A stretch of DNA of 64,000 nt from Neisseria flavescens. Its GTDB lineage: Bacteria; Pseudomonadota; Gammaproteobacteria; Burkholderiales; Neisseriaceae. The stretch is taken from the NCBI RefSeq assembly GCF_005221285.1, contig NZ_CP039886.1, positions 496,001 through 560,000 on the forward strand, written 5' to 3'. This document shows positions 1 to 11,131 of the stretch, piece by piece (the first letter of the stretch is position 1; every line of letters begins with the position of its first letter). The translations under genes and the position numbers were made by a program. The notes under the pieces were generated by a model. It ran no database searches and was not told where the DNA came from. It saw only the letters and a program-made list of their open reading frames with translations.

Positions 1-701
1 TGCACCGAGCCGCTGACGGTCAGGCTGATTTCTTCTGAACCCGGAGAGGCTGGTACGCCATCTTCTATTCCTGCCTCCATCTCTGCGGCGGGGACTGCAC
101 GCAGCATTTTGGCTTGTGCAAAGTCACCGCCGACTTGGCGGTTGCCGATGTGGCCCAGGTTGAGTTTAACGATTTTGTAGCTGGAGAAGCCGAGCGTTTG
201 GGCGAGGTTTTGGGCTCGGTCTTTGAAGCGCAGTATGACGGCTTTGCTCAGTTGGTCGACGGTTTCTTCGCGTTTTTCTTTGGATACGGAAAATGAGGAG
301 CTTTCCAAAACGGCGAAATTGATGCTGTCGGCAATCAGGCGGTTGAGTGCTTCAAAGTCTTTGCTTTCTACTTTGAAGTAGGCATGTTCTTCCCAGCCGG
401 TTTGGGTGCGTTTGCCGTTGGTGTATTGATAGCGCGGGGATGCGTTGCGCTCCATCAGCTCTGCTTTAAATTTGCTGTTTTGGGAGATTTTGTTGAACTG
501 GTTGAATTTCTTCATGAAGGCTTGGTTGACGGCTTGACGGTCTTTGCCTTCTGCGTTGACGCTGAAATGCGCGGTCATGGTGTCCCGCGGCACTTCCATA
601 TTCGCGGATTCGGAAAATTCAACGATGTTGTAGTTGAGGCTTTCTGCTGCAACGGGCAGGGAGGTGGCTAGCAGTAGTGCGGTAAGGGCTGGGCGGATCA
701 T
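1..701 (-). CDS. SIMPL-domain (DUF541) periplasmic protein, 3' end cut by window edge
   Basis: Reading leftward from the ATG at 701 gives about 233 codons without a stop before base 1. The protein starts MIRPALTALLLATSLPVAA, a clean Sec signal peptide with cleavage likely after VAA, so the product is predicted to be periplasmic. The mature part (ESLNYNIVEFSES..., ...SISLTVSGSVQ-type ending) matches SIMPL/DUF541 proteins, which are often annotated as oxidative-stress defence or 26-kDa periplasmic immunogenic proteins; their biochemical role is not settled. The usual length is about 230-240 residues, so only a few residues are likely missing. Family assignment is from pattern memory and the exact function is unknown. 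Confidence 0.75.
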   Translation of the reverse strand, partial: MIRPALTALLLATSLPVAAESLNYNIVEFSESANMEVPRDTMTAHFSVNAEGKDRQAVNQAFMKKFNQFNKISQNSKFKAELMERNASPRYQYTNGKRTQTGWEEHAYFKVESKDFEALNRLIADSINFAVLESSSFSVSKEKREETVDQLSKAVILRFKDRAQNLAQTLGFSSYKIVKLNLGHIGNRQVGGDFAQAKMLRAVPAAEMEAGIEDGVPASPGSEEISLTVSGSV

Positions 702-813
702 TTTGGTTTTCCTTGTAATGCGGATTTCAAAAAAGTAATTTAGCATGAAAGATGGAAATGTTGGTTTTGGCAAGCGTAAGGATTTGTATGGGGTGAGGCC
801 GTCTGAAAAGAAT

Positions 814-1305
814 TTACTTTGTATCCATCAAGCCGACTTCATGGGGATTGAGGCGGGCTTTTTCTTCTTGGCCTAAGCCGACCAATTTCCGTAGGCGGGT
901 CATGTAGGCGTTGACGTCAAGGCTCCGTCCGTAGCGTTGTGCTTCCCAGATGGTTTCTGCCAAGGCTTCCATCATATCGTGTTCGGCTTTGACCCAGTCG
1001 CCGTTGTAACGGGCGCAAAGTTGTTGGTGGATGGCACGGATGCCCGGGGGCTGATCAATGGCGCTTTGTTCTTGTAGGGAAAGGTGTAGCGACATGTGCA
1101 GGAATGGGTTGCTTTCACCGTCTTCGGGCAACCATTCTTTATCTAAATATTGTTCGATGTCTTCGAGATAGTGTCTGTATTCGGGATGGGCTTCGATAAT
1201 GCGCAAAGCTTTTTGTTGCAGGCCGTCCAATTGGAGCGGTGCGAGCCTGTGTTGCCAGACGTGGGCAAAGAATCGGCGGACATCGTGGGTGTTTACGTCA
1301 TACAT
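814..1305 (-). CDS. DUF1841 family protein
   Basis: The 163-residue soluble protein begins MYDVNTHDVRRFFAHVWQH and contains FLHMSLHLSLQEQ and a central YNGDWVKAEHDMMEALAE stretch, typical of the DUF1841 family of beta- and gammaproteobacteria. No signal peptide or membrane segment is visible. The function of the family is not known. It lies downstream of ftsB on the same strand but a DUS-pair terminator (1354-1394) separates them, so it probably has its own promoter just right of 1305. Confidence 0.75.
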   Translation of the reverse strand: MYDVNTHDVRRFFAHVWQHRLAPLQLDGLQQKALRIIEAHPEYRHYLEDIEQYLDKEWLPEDGESNPFLHMSLHLSLQEQSAIDQPPGIRAIHQQLCARYNGDWVKAEHDMMEALAETIWEAQRYGRSLDVNAYMTRLRKLVGLGQEEKARLNPHEVGLMDTK

Positions 1306-1353
1306 GATGGGTGTGATTTGATTTTGGGATATGTGATTATATAGCGATTGCGA

Positions 1354-1394
1354 TAAAAAAGGCCGTCTGAAACATATGTTTTCAGACGGCCTTT
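1354..1394 (-). terminator. DUS inverted-pair terminator of the eno-ftsB unit
   Basis: AAGGCCGTCTGAAA and its complement TTTCAGACGGCCTT are separated by a short loop, and the minus strand then runs into six T residues. It lies 13 bases past the ftsB stop codon. Confidence 0.8.
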
Positions 1395-1406
1395 GTTTTG
1401 CAGGGT

Positions 1407-1682
1407 TTAGCGGCGGTCGATGATTCGGTAATACACTTCGCCGTCTTGGACATAGCCCAATTCGACGCGGGCAATTTCGGCGATGGCCTCTTGTCCGTGT
1501 GCCAAATCTTCAACTTCTGCATTGAGGAAATTGTTGCGTAAAGTGAGCGTTTGGTTTTTTTCCTCCTGACGGACGAGCTGCTCCTGCAATTCTTCCGTAT
1601 GCCCGACGCTGCCTTTACCAAACCAAAGGCTGTACTGACAGCACAAAAGTGCGAAGGTTAAAACAAAAGTTACCCACTTCAT
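1407..1682 (-). CDS. ftsB: Cell division protein FtsB
   Basis: This 91-residue bitopic protein has a short cytoplasmic start (MK), one transmembrane helix (about residues 3-20, WVTFVLTFALLCCQYSLWF), then a coiled coil (EELQEQLVRQEEKNQTLTLRN) and the conserved C-terminal part ending near YVQDGEVYYRIID. Length and order match FtsB/DivIC, which links FtsL and FtsQ in the divisome at the inner membrane. It lies 23 bases after eno on the same strand, the eno-ftsB arrangement common in proteobacteria, so the two are likely cotranscribed. Confidence 0.9.
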   Translation of the reverse strand: MKWVTFVLTFALLCCQYSLWFGKGSVGHTEELQEQLVRQEEKNQTLTLRNNFLNAEVEDLAHGQEAIAEIARVELGYVQDGEVYYRIIDRR

Positions 1683-1705
1683 ACAATCAATATCCTATAT
1701 TCTGC

Positions 1706-3049
<1,344 letters not shown>

Positions 3050-3253
3050 TTAAGGATGATTGCCAAAGTCTGATGAATGCAGACATTATACCGCCTTTGC
3101 CAAGTATGGTATCAGAGTCGGTATGAAACCGACTGTAAGTTTGTTTCACGTCAATATCGCTCAAACAAACATAAGCCGTATAGTGTAACATTTTTTACCC
3201 TTTTTAGGGTGAAAAGCTGATTAAATAAGGCATAAGGCCGTCTGAAAAACGGA

Positions 3254-4156
<903 letters not shown>

Positions 4157-4315
4157 TCATGATTTCGGCCTTTATCTTAATCCCAAAGGCCGTCTGAAAC
4201 AATATTTCCAGACGCTTGAAATCCTGTTAAATCAGTTAAATGGTTGAAACCAGCCTAATGCAAACGGTAAAATGACGGTTTGCTTCGGCCTCTTCGCCGA
4301 TTACTAAGGATACCC

Positions 4316-5446
4316 ATGATGAAAATCAGCACCCAATTCGATGCCGGTTCGGTCGTTGTCAAAGACTTGAGCAACCCTGCCGATATCCGCCTCGCCCTGC
4401 GTCCCGACAATGCTTCGGAGTTTGCCCAATGGTTTTACTTCCGTTTGCAGGGTGCGGCCTATCAAAACTGCGTGATGCATTTTGAAAATGCGGCGGACGC
4501 TGCGTATCCTTTGGGCTGGGAGGACTATCAGGCTTGCGCTTCTTACGACCGCCAAAATTGGTTCCGTGTGCCGACCAGCTATGAAAACGGCGTGTTGACC
4601 ATCAATCATACGCCTTTGTCCAACAGCGTTTATTACGCTTATTTCGAGCCTTATTCCCACGAGCAGCATTTGAATCTTTTGGGCGATGCTCAGGGCAGCG
4701 GTTTGTGCCGTATCGATGATTTGGGCAGTACCGTTCAAGGCCGCGATATCAATCTTCTGACCATCGGCAACCAAGTCGAAAGCGACATGAAAGTTTGGAT
4801 TATCGCCCGTCAGCATCCGGGCGAAACGATGGCGGAATGGTTTGTCGAAGGTTTGCTGGGCCGCCTGCTTGATCCGCAAGATCCGACCGCGCGCATGCTG
4901 CTTGACCGTGCGACTTTTTACATTGTGCCGAATATGAATCCGGACGGTTCGGTTTTGGGTAATCTGCGCACCAATGCCGCCGGTGCCAACCTCAACCGCG
5001 AATGGGAAAACCCGACTTTGGAGCGAAGCCCCGAAGTCTTTACCGTCCGCGAAAAAATGATGGAAACAGGCGTGGATTTGTTCTTGGATATTCACGGCGA
5101 TGAAGGCCTGCCGTTTGTCTTTGTGGCCGGTACCGAAGGCGTGCCGAACTACAACGAGCGCATCGAAGCCTTGGAAGACCAATTCAAACTGGCGTTGCTC
5201 AATGCCAGCCCCGATTTCCAAGACGATTACGGCTATGACAAAGATGCGCCGGGTCAGGCAAACATGACTTTGGCGACCAACTGGGTCGGCAATCATTTCA
5301 ACTGCCTTGCCTATACTTTGGAAATGCCGTTTAAAGACAATGCCAACCTGCCGAATGACGATTTCGGCTGGAACGGTCAACGCTCGCTTCGCTTGGGCGA
5401 GGCAATGTTGTCTGCGATTTTGAATGTGGTTGGCGATTTGCGTTAA
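4316..5446 (+). CDS. M14-family zinc carboxypeptidase (cytosolic carboxypeptidase-like)
   Basis: Of two adjacent ATGs (4316, 4319) either fits the Shine-Dalgarno AAGGA at 4306-4310. An N-terminal beta-rich domain (FAQWFYFRLQG...) precedes the peptidase domain. RQHPGETMAEWFVEG carries the HxxE zinc ligands, NMNPDGSVLGNLRTN and GANLNREW follow the substrate-binding pattern, DIHGDE supplies the third zinc ligand and YTLEMPFKD the catalytic glutamate. This order is that of bacterial relatives of eukaryotic cytosolic carboxypeptidases (M14D). There is no signal peptide, so it is cytoplasmic. The substrate is not known. Confidence 0.85.
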   Translation: MMKISTQFDAGSVVVKDLSNPADIRLALRPDNASEFAQWFYFRLQGAAYQNCVMHFENAADAAYPLGWEDYQACASYDRQNWFRVPTSYENGVLTINHTPLSNSVYYAYFEPYSHEQHLNLLGDAQGSGLCRIDDLGSTVQGRDINLLTIGNQVESDMKVWIIARQHPGETMAEWFVEGLLGRLLDPQDPTARMLLDRATFYIVPNMNPDGSVLGNLRTNAAGANLNREWENPTLERSPEVFTVREKMMETGVDLFLDIHGDEGLPFVFVAGTEGVPNYNERIEALEDQFKLALLNASPDFQDDYGYDKDAPGQANMTLATNWVGNHFNCLAYTLEMPFKDNANLPNDDFGWNGQRSLRLGEAMLSAILNVVGDLR

Positions 5447-5465
5447 ACCATCCGACACCGCATAC

Positions 5466-5500
5466 AGGCCGTCTGAAAGTTCAGGCTTTCAGACGGCCTT
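5466..5500 (+). terminator. DUS inverted-pair terminator after the M14 peptidase
   Basis: AGGCCGTCTGAAAG and CTTTCAGACGGCCT form a stem with a 6-base loop. It separates the peptidase gene from lgt, whose start follows 20 bases later. Confidence 0.65.
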
Positions 5501-5520
5501 TGAGATAAGGAACACACATC

Positions 5521-6381
5521 ATGATAATACATCCCCAGTTTGATCCGGTGCTGATCAGTATCGGCCCGCTTGCCATCCGCTGGTATGCCTTGAGCTATAT
5601 CGTCGGCTTTATCCTGTTTACGATTTTGGGCCGCCGCCGTATCGCGCAGGGCAATTCTGTGTTTACCAAAGAAATGCTCGACGATTTCCTGACTTGGGGT
5701 ATCTTGGGCGTGATCTTGGGCGGCCGTATCGGCTACGTTTTGTTTTATAAATTTTCCGATTATCTTGCCAACCCTTTGGATATTTTCAAAGTTTGGGAAG
5801 GCGGCATGTCGTTTCACGGCGGCTTCTTGGGCGTGGTCGTTGCCATGTGGCTGTTTGGCCGCAAGCACAACATCAGTATCTTGAAATTGATGGATACCGT
5901 TGCGCCGCTCGTACCGCTGGGCTTGGCTTCCGGCCGTATCGGCAACTTTATCAACGGCGAACTTTGGGGACGCGTGACCGAACTCAATGCTTTCTGGGCG
6001 ATGGGTTTCCCTCAAGCGCGTTACGAAGATGCAGAAGCTGCGGCGCACAATCCTTTGTGGGCCGAATGGCTGCAACAATACGGCATGCTGCCGCGCCATC
6101 CGTCTCAGCTTTACCAGTTTGCCCTTGAAGGCATTTGCCTGTTTGTCATCGTTTGGATTTTCTCGAAAAAACCGCGTCCGGTCGGTCAAACGGCGGCATT
6201 GTTCTTGGGCGGTTACGGTTTGTTCCGCTTTATTGCCGAATTTGCCCGTCAGCCTGACGACTATCTCGGCCTGTTGACTTTGGGTTTGTCCATGGGTCAA
6301 TGGTTGAGCGTACCGATGATTGTATTGGGTGTGATTGGTTTTGTTTGGTTTGGCCGTAACAACAGCATTGCCAAAGCATAA
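5521..6381 (+). CDS. lgt: Prolipoprotein diacylglyceryl transferase
   Basis: Lgt moves diacylglycerol from phosphatidylglycerol to the lipobox cysteine of prelipoproteins at the inner membrane. The 286-residue protein has the expected string of membrane helices and the Lgt signature [24 protein letters not shown] and [13 protein letters not shown], both part of the conserved core, are also visible. Start ATG 5521 follows an AAGG at 5507-5510. The gene ends in a DUS-pair terminator shared with trkA. Confidence 0.96.
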   Translation: MIIHPQFDPVLISIGPLAIRWYALSYIVGFILFTILGRRRIAQGNSVFTKEMLDDFLTWGILGVILGGRIGYVLFYKFSDYLANPLDIFKVWEGGMSFHGGFLGVVVAMWLFGRKHNISILKLMDTVAPLVPLGLASGRIGNFINGELWGRVTELNAFWAMGFPQARYEDAEAAAHNPLWAEWLQQYGMLPRHPSQLYQFALEGICLFVIVWIFSKKPRPVGQTAALFLGGYGLFRFIAEFARQPDDYLGLLTLGLSMGQWLSVPMIVLGVIGFVWFGRNNSIAKA

Positions 6382-6396
6382 ATAAAATAATGAATA

Positions 6397-6431
6397 AAGG
6401 CCGTCTGAAAATCTTTTCAGACGGCCTTTTT
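6397..6431. terminator. Bidirectional DUS-pair terminator between lgt and trkA
   Basis: AAAGGCCGTCTGAAAA and TTTTCAGACGGCCTTT form a near-perfect stem flanked by A-run on the left and T-run on the right, so it can end transcription from both convergent genes. Confidence 0.85.
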
Positions 6432-6458
6432 ATGGCTTCAAGCAAACGGATTTCGGGT

Positions 6459-7871
6459 TTAACCGAAAAAGCCCATTTTGACTTGAATGAGTTTTTCCAG
6501 CTCCGGCAGAACGCGGCGGCGTGAAACGAAGAAGATAATGTGGTCGCCGTCTTGCAGGATGGTTTCGGTGTGGTGTCCCATGATGACTTCGCCGGTTTCG
6601 CCGCGGACGATGGCGGCGATGTGGCAGTCGCTCGGCCATTTAATACCACTGATACGGCGGCCGACGATGGCGGAAGTATTTTTATCGCCGTGCACCACTA
6701 CTTCAATGGCTTCGGCCGTACCGCGCCGCAAAGGATGGATGGCAACGATGTCGCCGCGGCGGATGTGGGCGAGGATGGAGCCGATGGTAATCAGATGGGG
6801 GGAAACAACGATATCGATTTTGTTACCCTCGAGCAAATCAACGTAGCTTGAGCGGTTGACGATGGTGATTACGCGTTTGGCACCAAGGTTTTTCGCCAAC
6901 AGGCTGGACATGATGTTGTTTTCGTCATCGTTGGTCAGCGCACAAAAGACGTCGATTTCGTCGATGTATTCTTCGTCCAGCAGGGTTTCGTCGGTAGCAG
7001 AGCCTTGCAGGACGAGGGTGTTGTCCAGATTCTCGGCCAGCCATTCGGCGCGGTGGGGTTTGTATTCGATGATTTTGATGTCGTATTTGGACTCGAGCTG
7101 CTTGGCGAGGCGGTAGCCGATGTTGCCGCCGCCGGCAATCATGATGCGGCGGGTACGCGCTTCTTTCGGACGCAATTCTCGCATGATCGCTTCAACGCTG
7201 TTGATGTCGGCGGCAAACAGGACTTCATCGCCTTCGATGATGACGGTTTGCGGCGTAGGGACGATCAGGCGGTTGTTGCGGTAGATGGCGCAGATTTGGC
7301 AGTCCACGCCTTCAAGCAGGTGCTGGTTGATGTCGGCAATTTCACGACCGATCAGCAAACCGCCTTTGCGTGCTTGAACAATCACCATGCGGACTTGGTC
7401 GTTGGCAAAGCTGAGTACCTGCAATGCGCTGGTGTAGCTGAGCAGTCCGACGAGTTGCTCGGTAACCAGTTGTTCGGGGCTGATGGTTTCGGTAATGCCG
7501 AAGATGTTGAGGCTGCCTTCTTCGGGTTTGTCGCTGCCGTCAACCGGATATTCGAGGTATTCGCTTGAGCGCACACGTGCGATGCGGCTGGGGATATTAA
7601 ATAGGTCGGCGGCGATTTTGGAGGCAACGATGTTGGTTTCGTCGCTGCGGGTCAGGGCAAGTAAGAGGTCGGAGTCTGCCGCACCTGCCTGTTCGAGGGT
7701 AAAGGGCGATGCGCCGTTGCCGACGATGGTTTGGACATCGAGACGGCTGCTGATACGGTTGAGCGCTTTTTCGTCGATGTCGATAATAGTGACGTCGTTG
7801 CTGGGAACGGAGGCAAGGTTTTGGGCGACGGTCGAGCCGACTTGGCCGCTGCCAAGGATGAGTATTTTCAC
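6459..7871 (-). CDS. trkA: Trk potassium uptake regulatory protein TrkA
   Basis: TrkA is the peripheral NAD(H)-binding subunit that gates Trk potassium channels. Two RCK units are visible: the first begins KILILGSGQVGSTVAQNLA, the second RRIMIAGGGNIGYRLAKQLE, each a Rossmann GxGxxG motif, and each is followed by a TrkA_C part. I chose the GTG at 7871, directly before KILILGSG, giving 470 residues, close to the usual 458; a TTG at 7910 would add 13 unlikely residues, and neither has a strong ribosome site. No trkH/trkG partner lies in the window. Confidence 0.93.
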   Translation of the reverse strand: MKILILGSGQVGSTVAQNLASVPSNDVTIIDIDEKALNRISSRLDVQTIVGNGASPFTLEQAGAADSDLLLALTRSDETNIVASKIAADLFNIPSRIARVRSSEYLEYPVDGSDKPEEGSLNIFGITETISPEQLVTEQLVGLLSYTSALQVLSFANDQVRMVIVQARKGGLLIGREIADINQHLLEGVDCQICAIYRNNRLIVPTPQTVIIEGDEVLFAADINSVEAIMRELRPKEARTRRIMIAGGGNIGYRLAKQLESKYDIKIIEYKPHRAEWLAENLDNTLVLQGSATDETLLDEEYIDEIDVFCALTNDDENNIMSSLLAKNLGAKRVITIVNRSSYVDLLEGNKIDIVVSPHLITIGSILAHIRRGDIVAIHPLRRGTAEAIEVVVHGDKNTSAIVGRRISGIKWPSDCHIAAIVRGETGEVIMGHHTETILQDGDHIIFFVSRRRVLPELEKLIQVKMGFFG

Positions 7872-7909
7872 GGTAATTGAGTGTGTTCGGTAAAAATGAA
7901 ATTGTAACA

Positions 7910-7945
7910 AAAGGCCGTCTGAAATTGGAGTTTTCAGACGGCCTG
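7910..7945 (-). terminator. DUS-pair terminator of the DASS transporter gene
   Basis: AAGGCCGTCTGAAA and TTTTCAGACGGCCT pair across a short loop; on the minus strand a T-run follows. It lies 22 bases beyond the stop of the transporter. Confidence 0.75.
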
Positions 7946-7966
7946 AGTTTTAAATAAGCTAAAGGG

Positions 7967-9418
7967 TTACCAGTAGCCCAAAACTTTCCACCATAAGATA
8001 CCGACAGTGCCGAATATCAGGATTTCAAGCACGCTCATGATGAAGCCGGCTTTCCACCATTCGGTCATGGTCACATAGTTGGAGCCGTAAATGACAGGAG
8101 CGGAACCAGTGGCGTAGTGGGTCAGCGACATCATGATGCCGGTAGCGGATGCCATAACCAGGGCAAACAACATCGGCGGTGCACCCAAGGCCAAGCCTGC
8201 GCCGTAGAATGCGCCGAACATGGCGGTAACGTGTGCCGTGCCGCTGGCGAAAACGTAGTGGGCGTAGAGGTAGGCAAGCATCAACAAGGCGCAGCCTGCT
8301 TCCCAACCCAAGCCCATGTGGGCGATACCGCTTTGCATGGAGTCGGATAACCAGCTGATGAGGCCCAGTTTATTGAGGAAGTTTGCCATCATCACCAAGG
8401 CTGCAAACCAAACGATGGTGTCCCACGCGCTTTTTTCTTTCAGCGCATCTTCCCAAGTCAGTACGCCGGTCAAAAGGCACAGGCTCAAGCCGAGGAAGGT
8501 GGTGGCGGTAGCATCAACTTTCACGCCGAACGGCATCTCGGGAATACCCGCCCACAACAGCAGCAGAACCAAGAAAATACCCAGCATGATTTTTTCTTCA
8601 CGCTTCATCGGCCCCATGGCAGCCAAATGCTCTTTTGCCAATGCAGTGGCGTTAGGGGTTTGTTTGATTTCAGGCGGATACAGGAAATACAACACCAGCG
8701 GCATCAGCAGCATAGCAAGCAGGCCGGGTACGACCATCGCCAAGAACCATGTGCCCCAAGAGAGTTGGATTTGCGAATTGGTGGCTTTGGCAACCAATTC
8801 GACGACCAGCGGATTGGGTGCGGTGGCAGTGATAAAAATCAGACAGGTAATCACGTTGGAGTGGAAGTTGACCAGTGAAAGGTATTTGCCGATTTTGCCT
8901 TCCGTACCTTTTTCGGGATCGGAGTCGAAGCTCAGTGCGATGGATTTCATAATCGGATGCACAATGGCACCGCCGCGCGCGGTGTTGCTCGGCGTTACCG
9001 GACCGATAACCAAGTCGGTTAGTGCCAAGCTGTAACCTACGCCTAGCGTGCGTTTGCCGAAAAGGGAAATCAGAAGGTAGACGATACGCATCCCCAAGCC
9101 GGTTTTCAACAAACCGCGAGAGATGATGATGGCGATACCGATCATCCAGATTAACGAGTTGTTGAGGCTGCTCAGAGCGTCTTTGGTTGCGTCGGCGGCT
9201 TTTTCGTTGGTCACGCCGGTCAGTGCGACCAAGGTAATGCCCAAAATCGCCATTGCGCCGATGGGCATGGCTTTGCCGATGATGCCGGCAATGATGCCGA
9301 CGAACAACGCCAGAAGATGCCATGCGTCGGGCGATACGCCCTGCGGCACGGGTATGACGAACCAGATAATCAGCGTCAGCGCGAGCGCAACCGCAGCAGG
9401 AATTGGCTTGAAGCCCAT
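7967..9418 (-). CDS. DASS-family sodium/dicarboxylate-type anion symporter
   Basis: A 483-residue polytopic membrane protein with about a dozen hydrophobic helices. The motif SNTARGGAIVHPI and the repeat-related SNVITCLIFITATAPNPL correspond to the two SNT-type substrate and sodium sites of the divalent anion:sodium symporter family (CitT/TtdT/SdcS relatives). Substrates in the family are citrate, tartrate, succinate or malate; which one applies here cannot be told. Proximity to the fumarate-reductase-like operon and fumarase would suit a C4-dicarboxylate, but that is inference. Confidence 0.85.
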   Translation of the reverse strand: MGFKPIPAAVALALTLIIWFVIPVPQGVSPDAWHLLALFVGIIAGIIGKAMPIGAMAILGITLVALTGVTNEKAADATKDALSSLNNSLIWMIGIAIIISRGLLKTGLGMRIVYLLISLFGKRTLGVGYSLALTDLVIGPVTPSNTARGGAIVHPIMKSIALSFDSDPEKGTEGKIGKYLSLVNFHSNVITCLIFITATAPNPLVVELVAKATNSQIQLSWGTWFLAMVVPGLLAMLLMPLVLYFLYPPEIKQTPNATALAKEHLAAMGPMKREEKIMLGIFLVLLLLWAGIPEMPFGVKVDATATTFLGLSLCLLTGVLTWEDALKEKSAWDTIVWFAALVMMANFLNKLGLISWLSDSMQSGIAHMGLGWEAGCALLMLAYLYAHYVFASGTAHVTAMFGAFYGAGLALGAPPMLFALVMASATGIMMSLTHYATGSAPVIYGSNYVTMTEWWKAGFIMSVLEILIFGTVGILWWKVLGYW

Positions 9419-9610
9419 GTTGAGTCTCCTAGTTTGAAGTATTGGGGAAATCGGATTTCAGACGACGTGTGCCTGATTTTGGTGGGAGAGGTCGTCTGAA
9501 ATGTATTTGAGTGTGGTTGTTTTTATGTTTTTCTTTTGGGTGTTTGGGTAATGCGTACTTTTGTGTTGCCATCTTTTTCAGATGACGTTTCTTGAGCTTT
9601 TACGTTTTTT
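9419..9610. other. Intergenic stretch with DUS variants
   Basis: No gene seen. TTTCAGACGACGTG and GAGGTCGTCTGAAA form an imperfect inverted pair near 9455-9502, in the AGGTCGTCTGAA dialect rather than the AGGCCGTCTGAA seen in most of the window. Confidence 0.5.
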
Positions 9611-9730
9611 GCCCTCTCCCTAACCCTCTCCCACGGGGAGAGGGGACAGATTGCAGAAAGTCCGATAATGGTCAATTTTCAGCACCATCATTCCCTCTCC
9701 CCGTGGGAGAGGGTTAGGGAGAGGGCAAAA
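9607..9730. repeat. Long inverted repeat (MITE-like), 38-bp arms, 48-base spacer
   Basis: The arm at 9611-9644 is a perfect reverse complement of 9693-9726 (34 of 34 bases), extended by TTTT/AAAA outside. Each arm also contains its own smaller palindrome (CCCTCTCCC ... GGGAGAGGG). A diverged relative with the same arm sequence lies inside mfd (about 59890-60055). It looks like a non-autonomous mobile or recombinogenic repeat. Confidence 0.8.
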
Positions 9731-9877
9731 CCTCAAGATACACCGTATCGTTTTTTCTGCTGGCGAAGCATCTGGTAAGTAGTTTGGGAAGGTTCGGTTG
9801 TGAAACCTAACAAATACTACAGGTATTTTTCAAACGACCTCCTATATAGAAAAGGTCGTCTGAAACGCCGTATCGGA

Positions 9878-11131
9878 TTAATCCTGCTCCGCCGGCAGTC
9901 CGTACTCTTCGGGGAAGGTACGCATCGAGCTTTGCAACACGGTAACCGCGCCGTCAATCAGGCCGCAGCGGCCGCTTCGGGGCAGCAGTTGGCACAGGCT
10001 TTGCAGGGCGCGGAGGTCGTCTGAAGTGCCGATGCCGGTATCCACGCGGTTGAGCAGGCGCGAGAGTTGGAACGTGCCGCCTTTGCACGGCGGGCATTGA
10101 CCGCACGAGTTGGATGCAAAAAATTCCACATATTCGGACACTTTACGCACCACGCTCGTGCCTTCGGAAATCACAATCATCGCGCCCGTACCGAGGCTGG
10201 ATTTGCGTTCGCGCACGGACACGAAGTCCAAAGGCACGTCCAAATCTTTTACGGTCAAAAGCGTGTTTGACGGGCCGCCGGTAAACACGGCTTTAAACGT
10301 GCGCCCTTCGAGCATACCGCCGCCGTGGTCGAAAATCAGCGATTGCAGGGTCGTGCCCATCGGCAGTTCGTACAGGCCCGGATTCAATACGTCGCCGGAG
10401 AGCGAGTAGAGTTTCGTACCTGCCGCATCGCCCAAACCCAGCGATTTGTACCATTCCGCGCCTTTGGCAAGGATTTGCGGAATATTGGCGAAGGTTTCGG
10501 TATTGTTGATCAGGGTCGGCTCGCCGTTGACACCGCTTTCGGCTGGGAACGGCGGCTTGCGGCGTGGGAACGGGAAACCGCCTTCCAGCCAAGAAATCAC
10601 GGCGGTTTCTTCGCCGCCGATGTAGCGGCCTGACGTTTCGACCAGTTGCAAGTCCAAAGGTTTGCCCAAGTAGTTTTCGATACGGATGAACAAATCGCTG
10701 TTTTTCCATTGCTCGATGGCGGGTGTGATGGAGGCGATGGAGTCGGTTTGATGAGGGTTGACGTACAAAACCGCTTTGTTGGCGCGGCAGGCGACGGCGG
10801 CAATCAATACACCTTCGATGACTTGGTGCGGCGTTTTCGCCAGCAATACGCGGTCTTTGAACGTACCCGGTTCGTCTTCGTTGGCATTGCAGACGACGTA
10901 TTTGTCGCCGTGTTTGCTCTGCGCGGCAACGGCAGCCTCCCATTTGCGCCAGGTCGGGAAACCTGCACCGCCCATACCGCAAAGATTGGCTTCTTGCAGT
11001 TTGGAAACAATGCTTTGAGGATCGGCAAGTGCCGCCAGCAGGCCTTCGCCGCCGCCGACTTTGCGCCACGCGGTCAAATCCGCGCCGACTTGGCGGGACG
11101 GGTGCAGTAAGTTTTGATTGGCTTGGTTCAT
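9878..11131 (-). CDS. NuoF-like NADH dehydrogenase subunit (FMN/4Fe-4S)
   Basis: The start MNQANQNLLHPSRQVG at 11131 overlaps the flavoprotein stop by four bases (ATGA), showing translational coupling. GMGGAGFPTWRKW and ANEDEPGTFKDR are the NADH/FMN-binding signatures of the 51-kDa complex I subunit family, and SCGQCPPCKGGT plus a later cysteine (RSGRCGL) form the 4Fe-4S site. At 417 residues it is near NuoF length. It does not sit in a nuo operon but downstream of a fumarate-reductase-type flavoprotein and its iron-sulfur partner. I infer that it feeds NADH electrons to them. An SLBB region is probable in the middle. Cytoplasmic. Confidence 0.85.
   Translation of the reverse strand: MNQANQNLLHPSRQVGADLTAWRKVGGGEGLLAALADPQSIVSKLQEANLCGMGGAGFPTWRKWEAAVAAQSKHGDKYVVCNANEDEPGTFKDRVLLAKTPHQVIEGVLIAAVACRANKAVLYVNPHQTDSIASITPAIEQWKNSDLFIRIENYLGKPLDLQLVETSGRYIGGEETAVISWLEGGFPFPRRKPPFPAESGVNGEPTLINNTETFANIPQILAKGAEWYKSLGLGDAAGTKLYSLSGDVLNPGLYELPMGTTLQSLIFDHGGGMLEGRTFKAVFTGGPSNTLLTVKDLDVPLDFVSVRERKSSLGTGAMIVISEGTSVVRKVSEYVEFFASNSCGQCPPCKGGTFQLSRLLNRVDTGIGTSDDLRALQSLCQLLPRSGRCGLIDGAVTVLQSSMRTFPEEYGLPAEQD

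Noticed and set aside
4304..5458. 384-codon frame antisense to the M14 peptidase
   Set aside because: Long antisense frames are common opposite G+C-rich Neisseria genes; the plus strand has clear peptidase motifs and a ribosome site.
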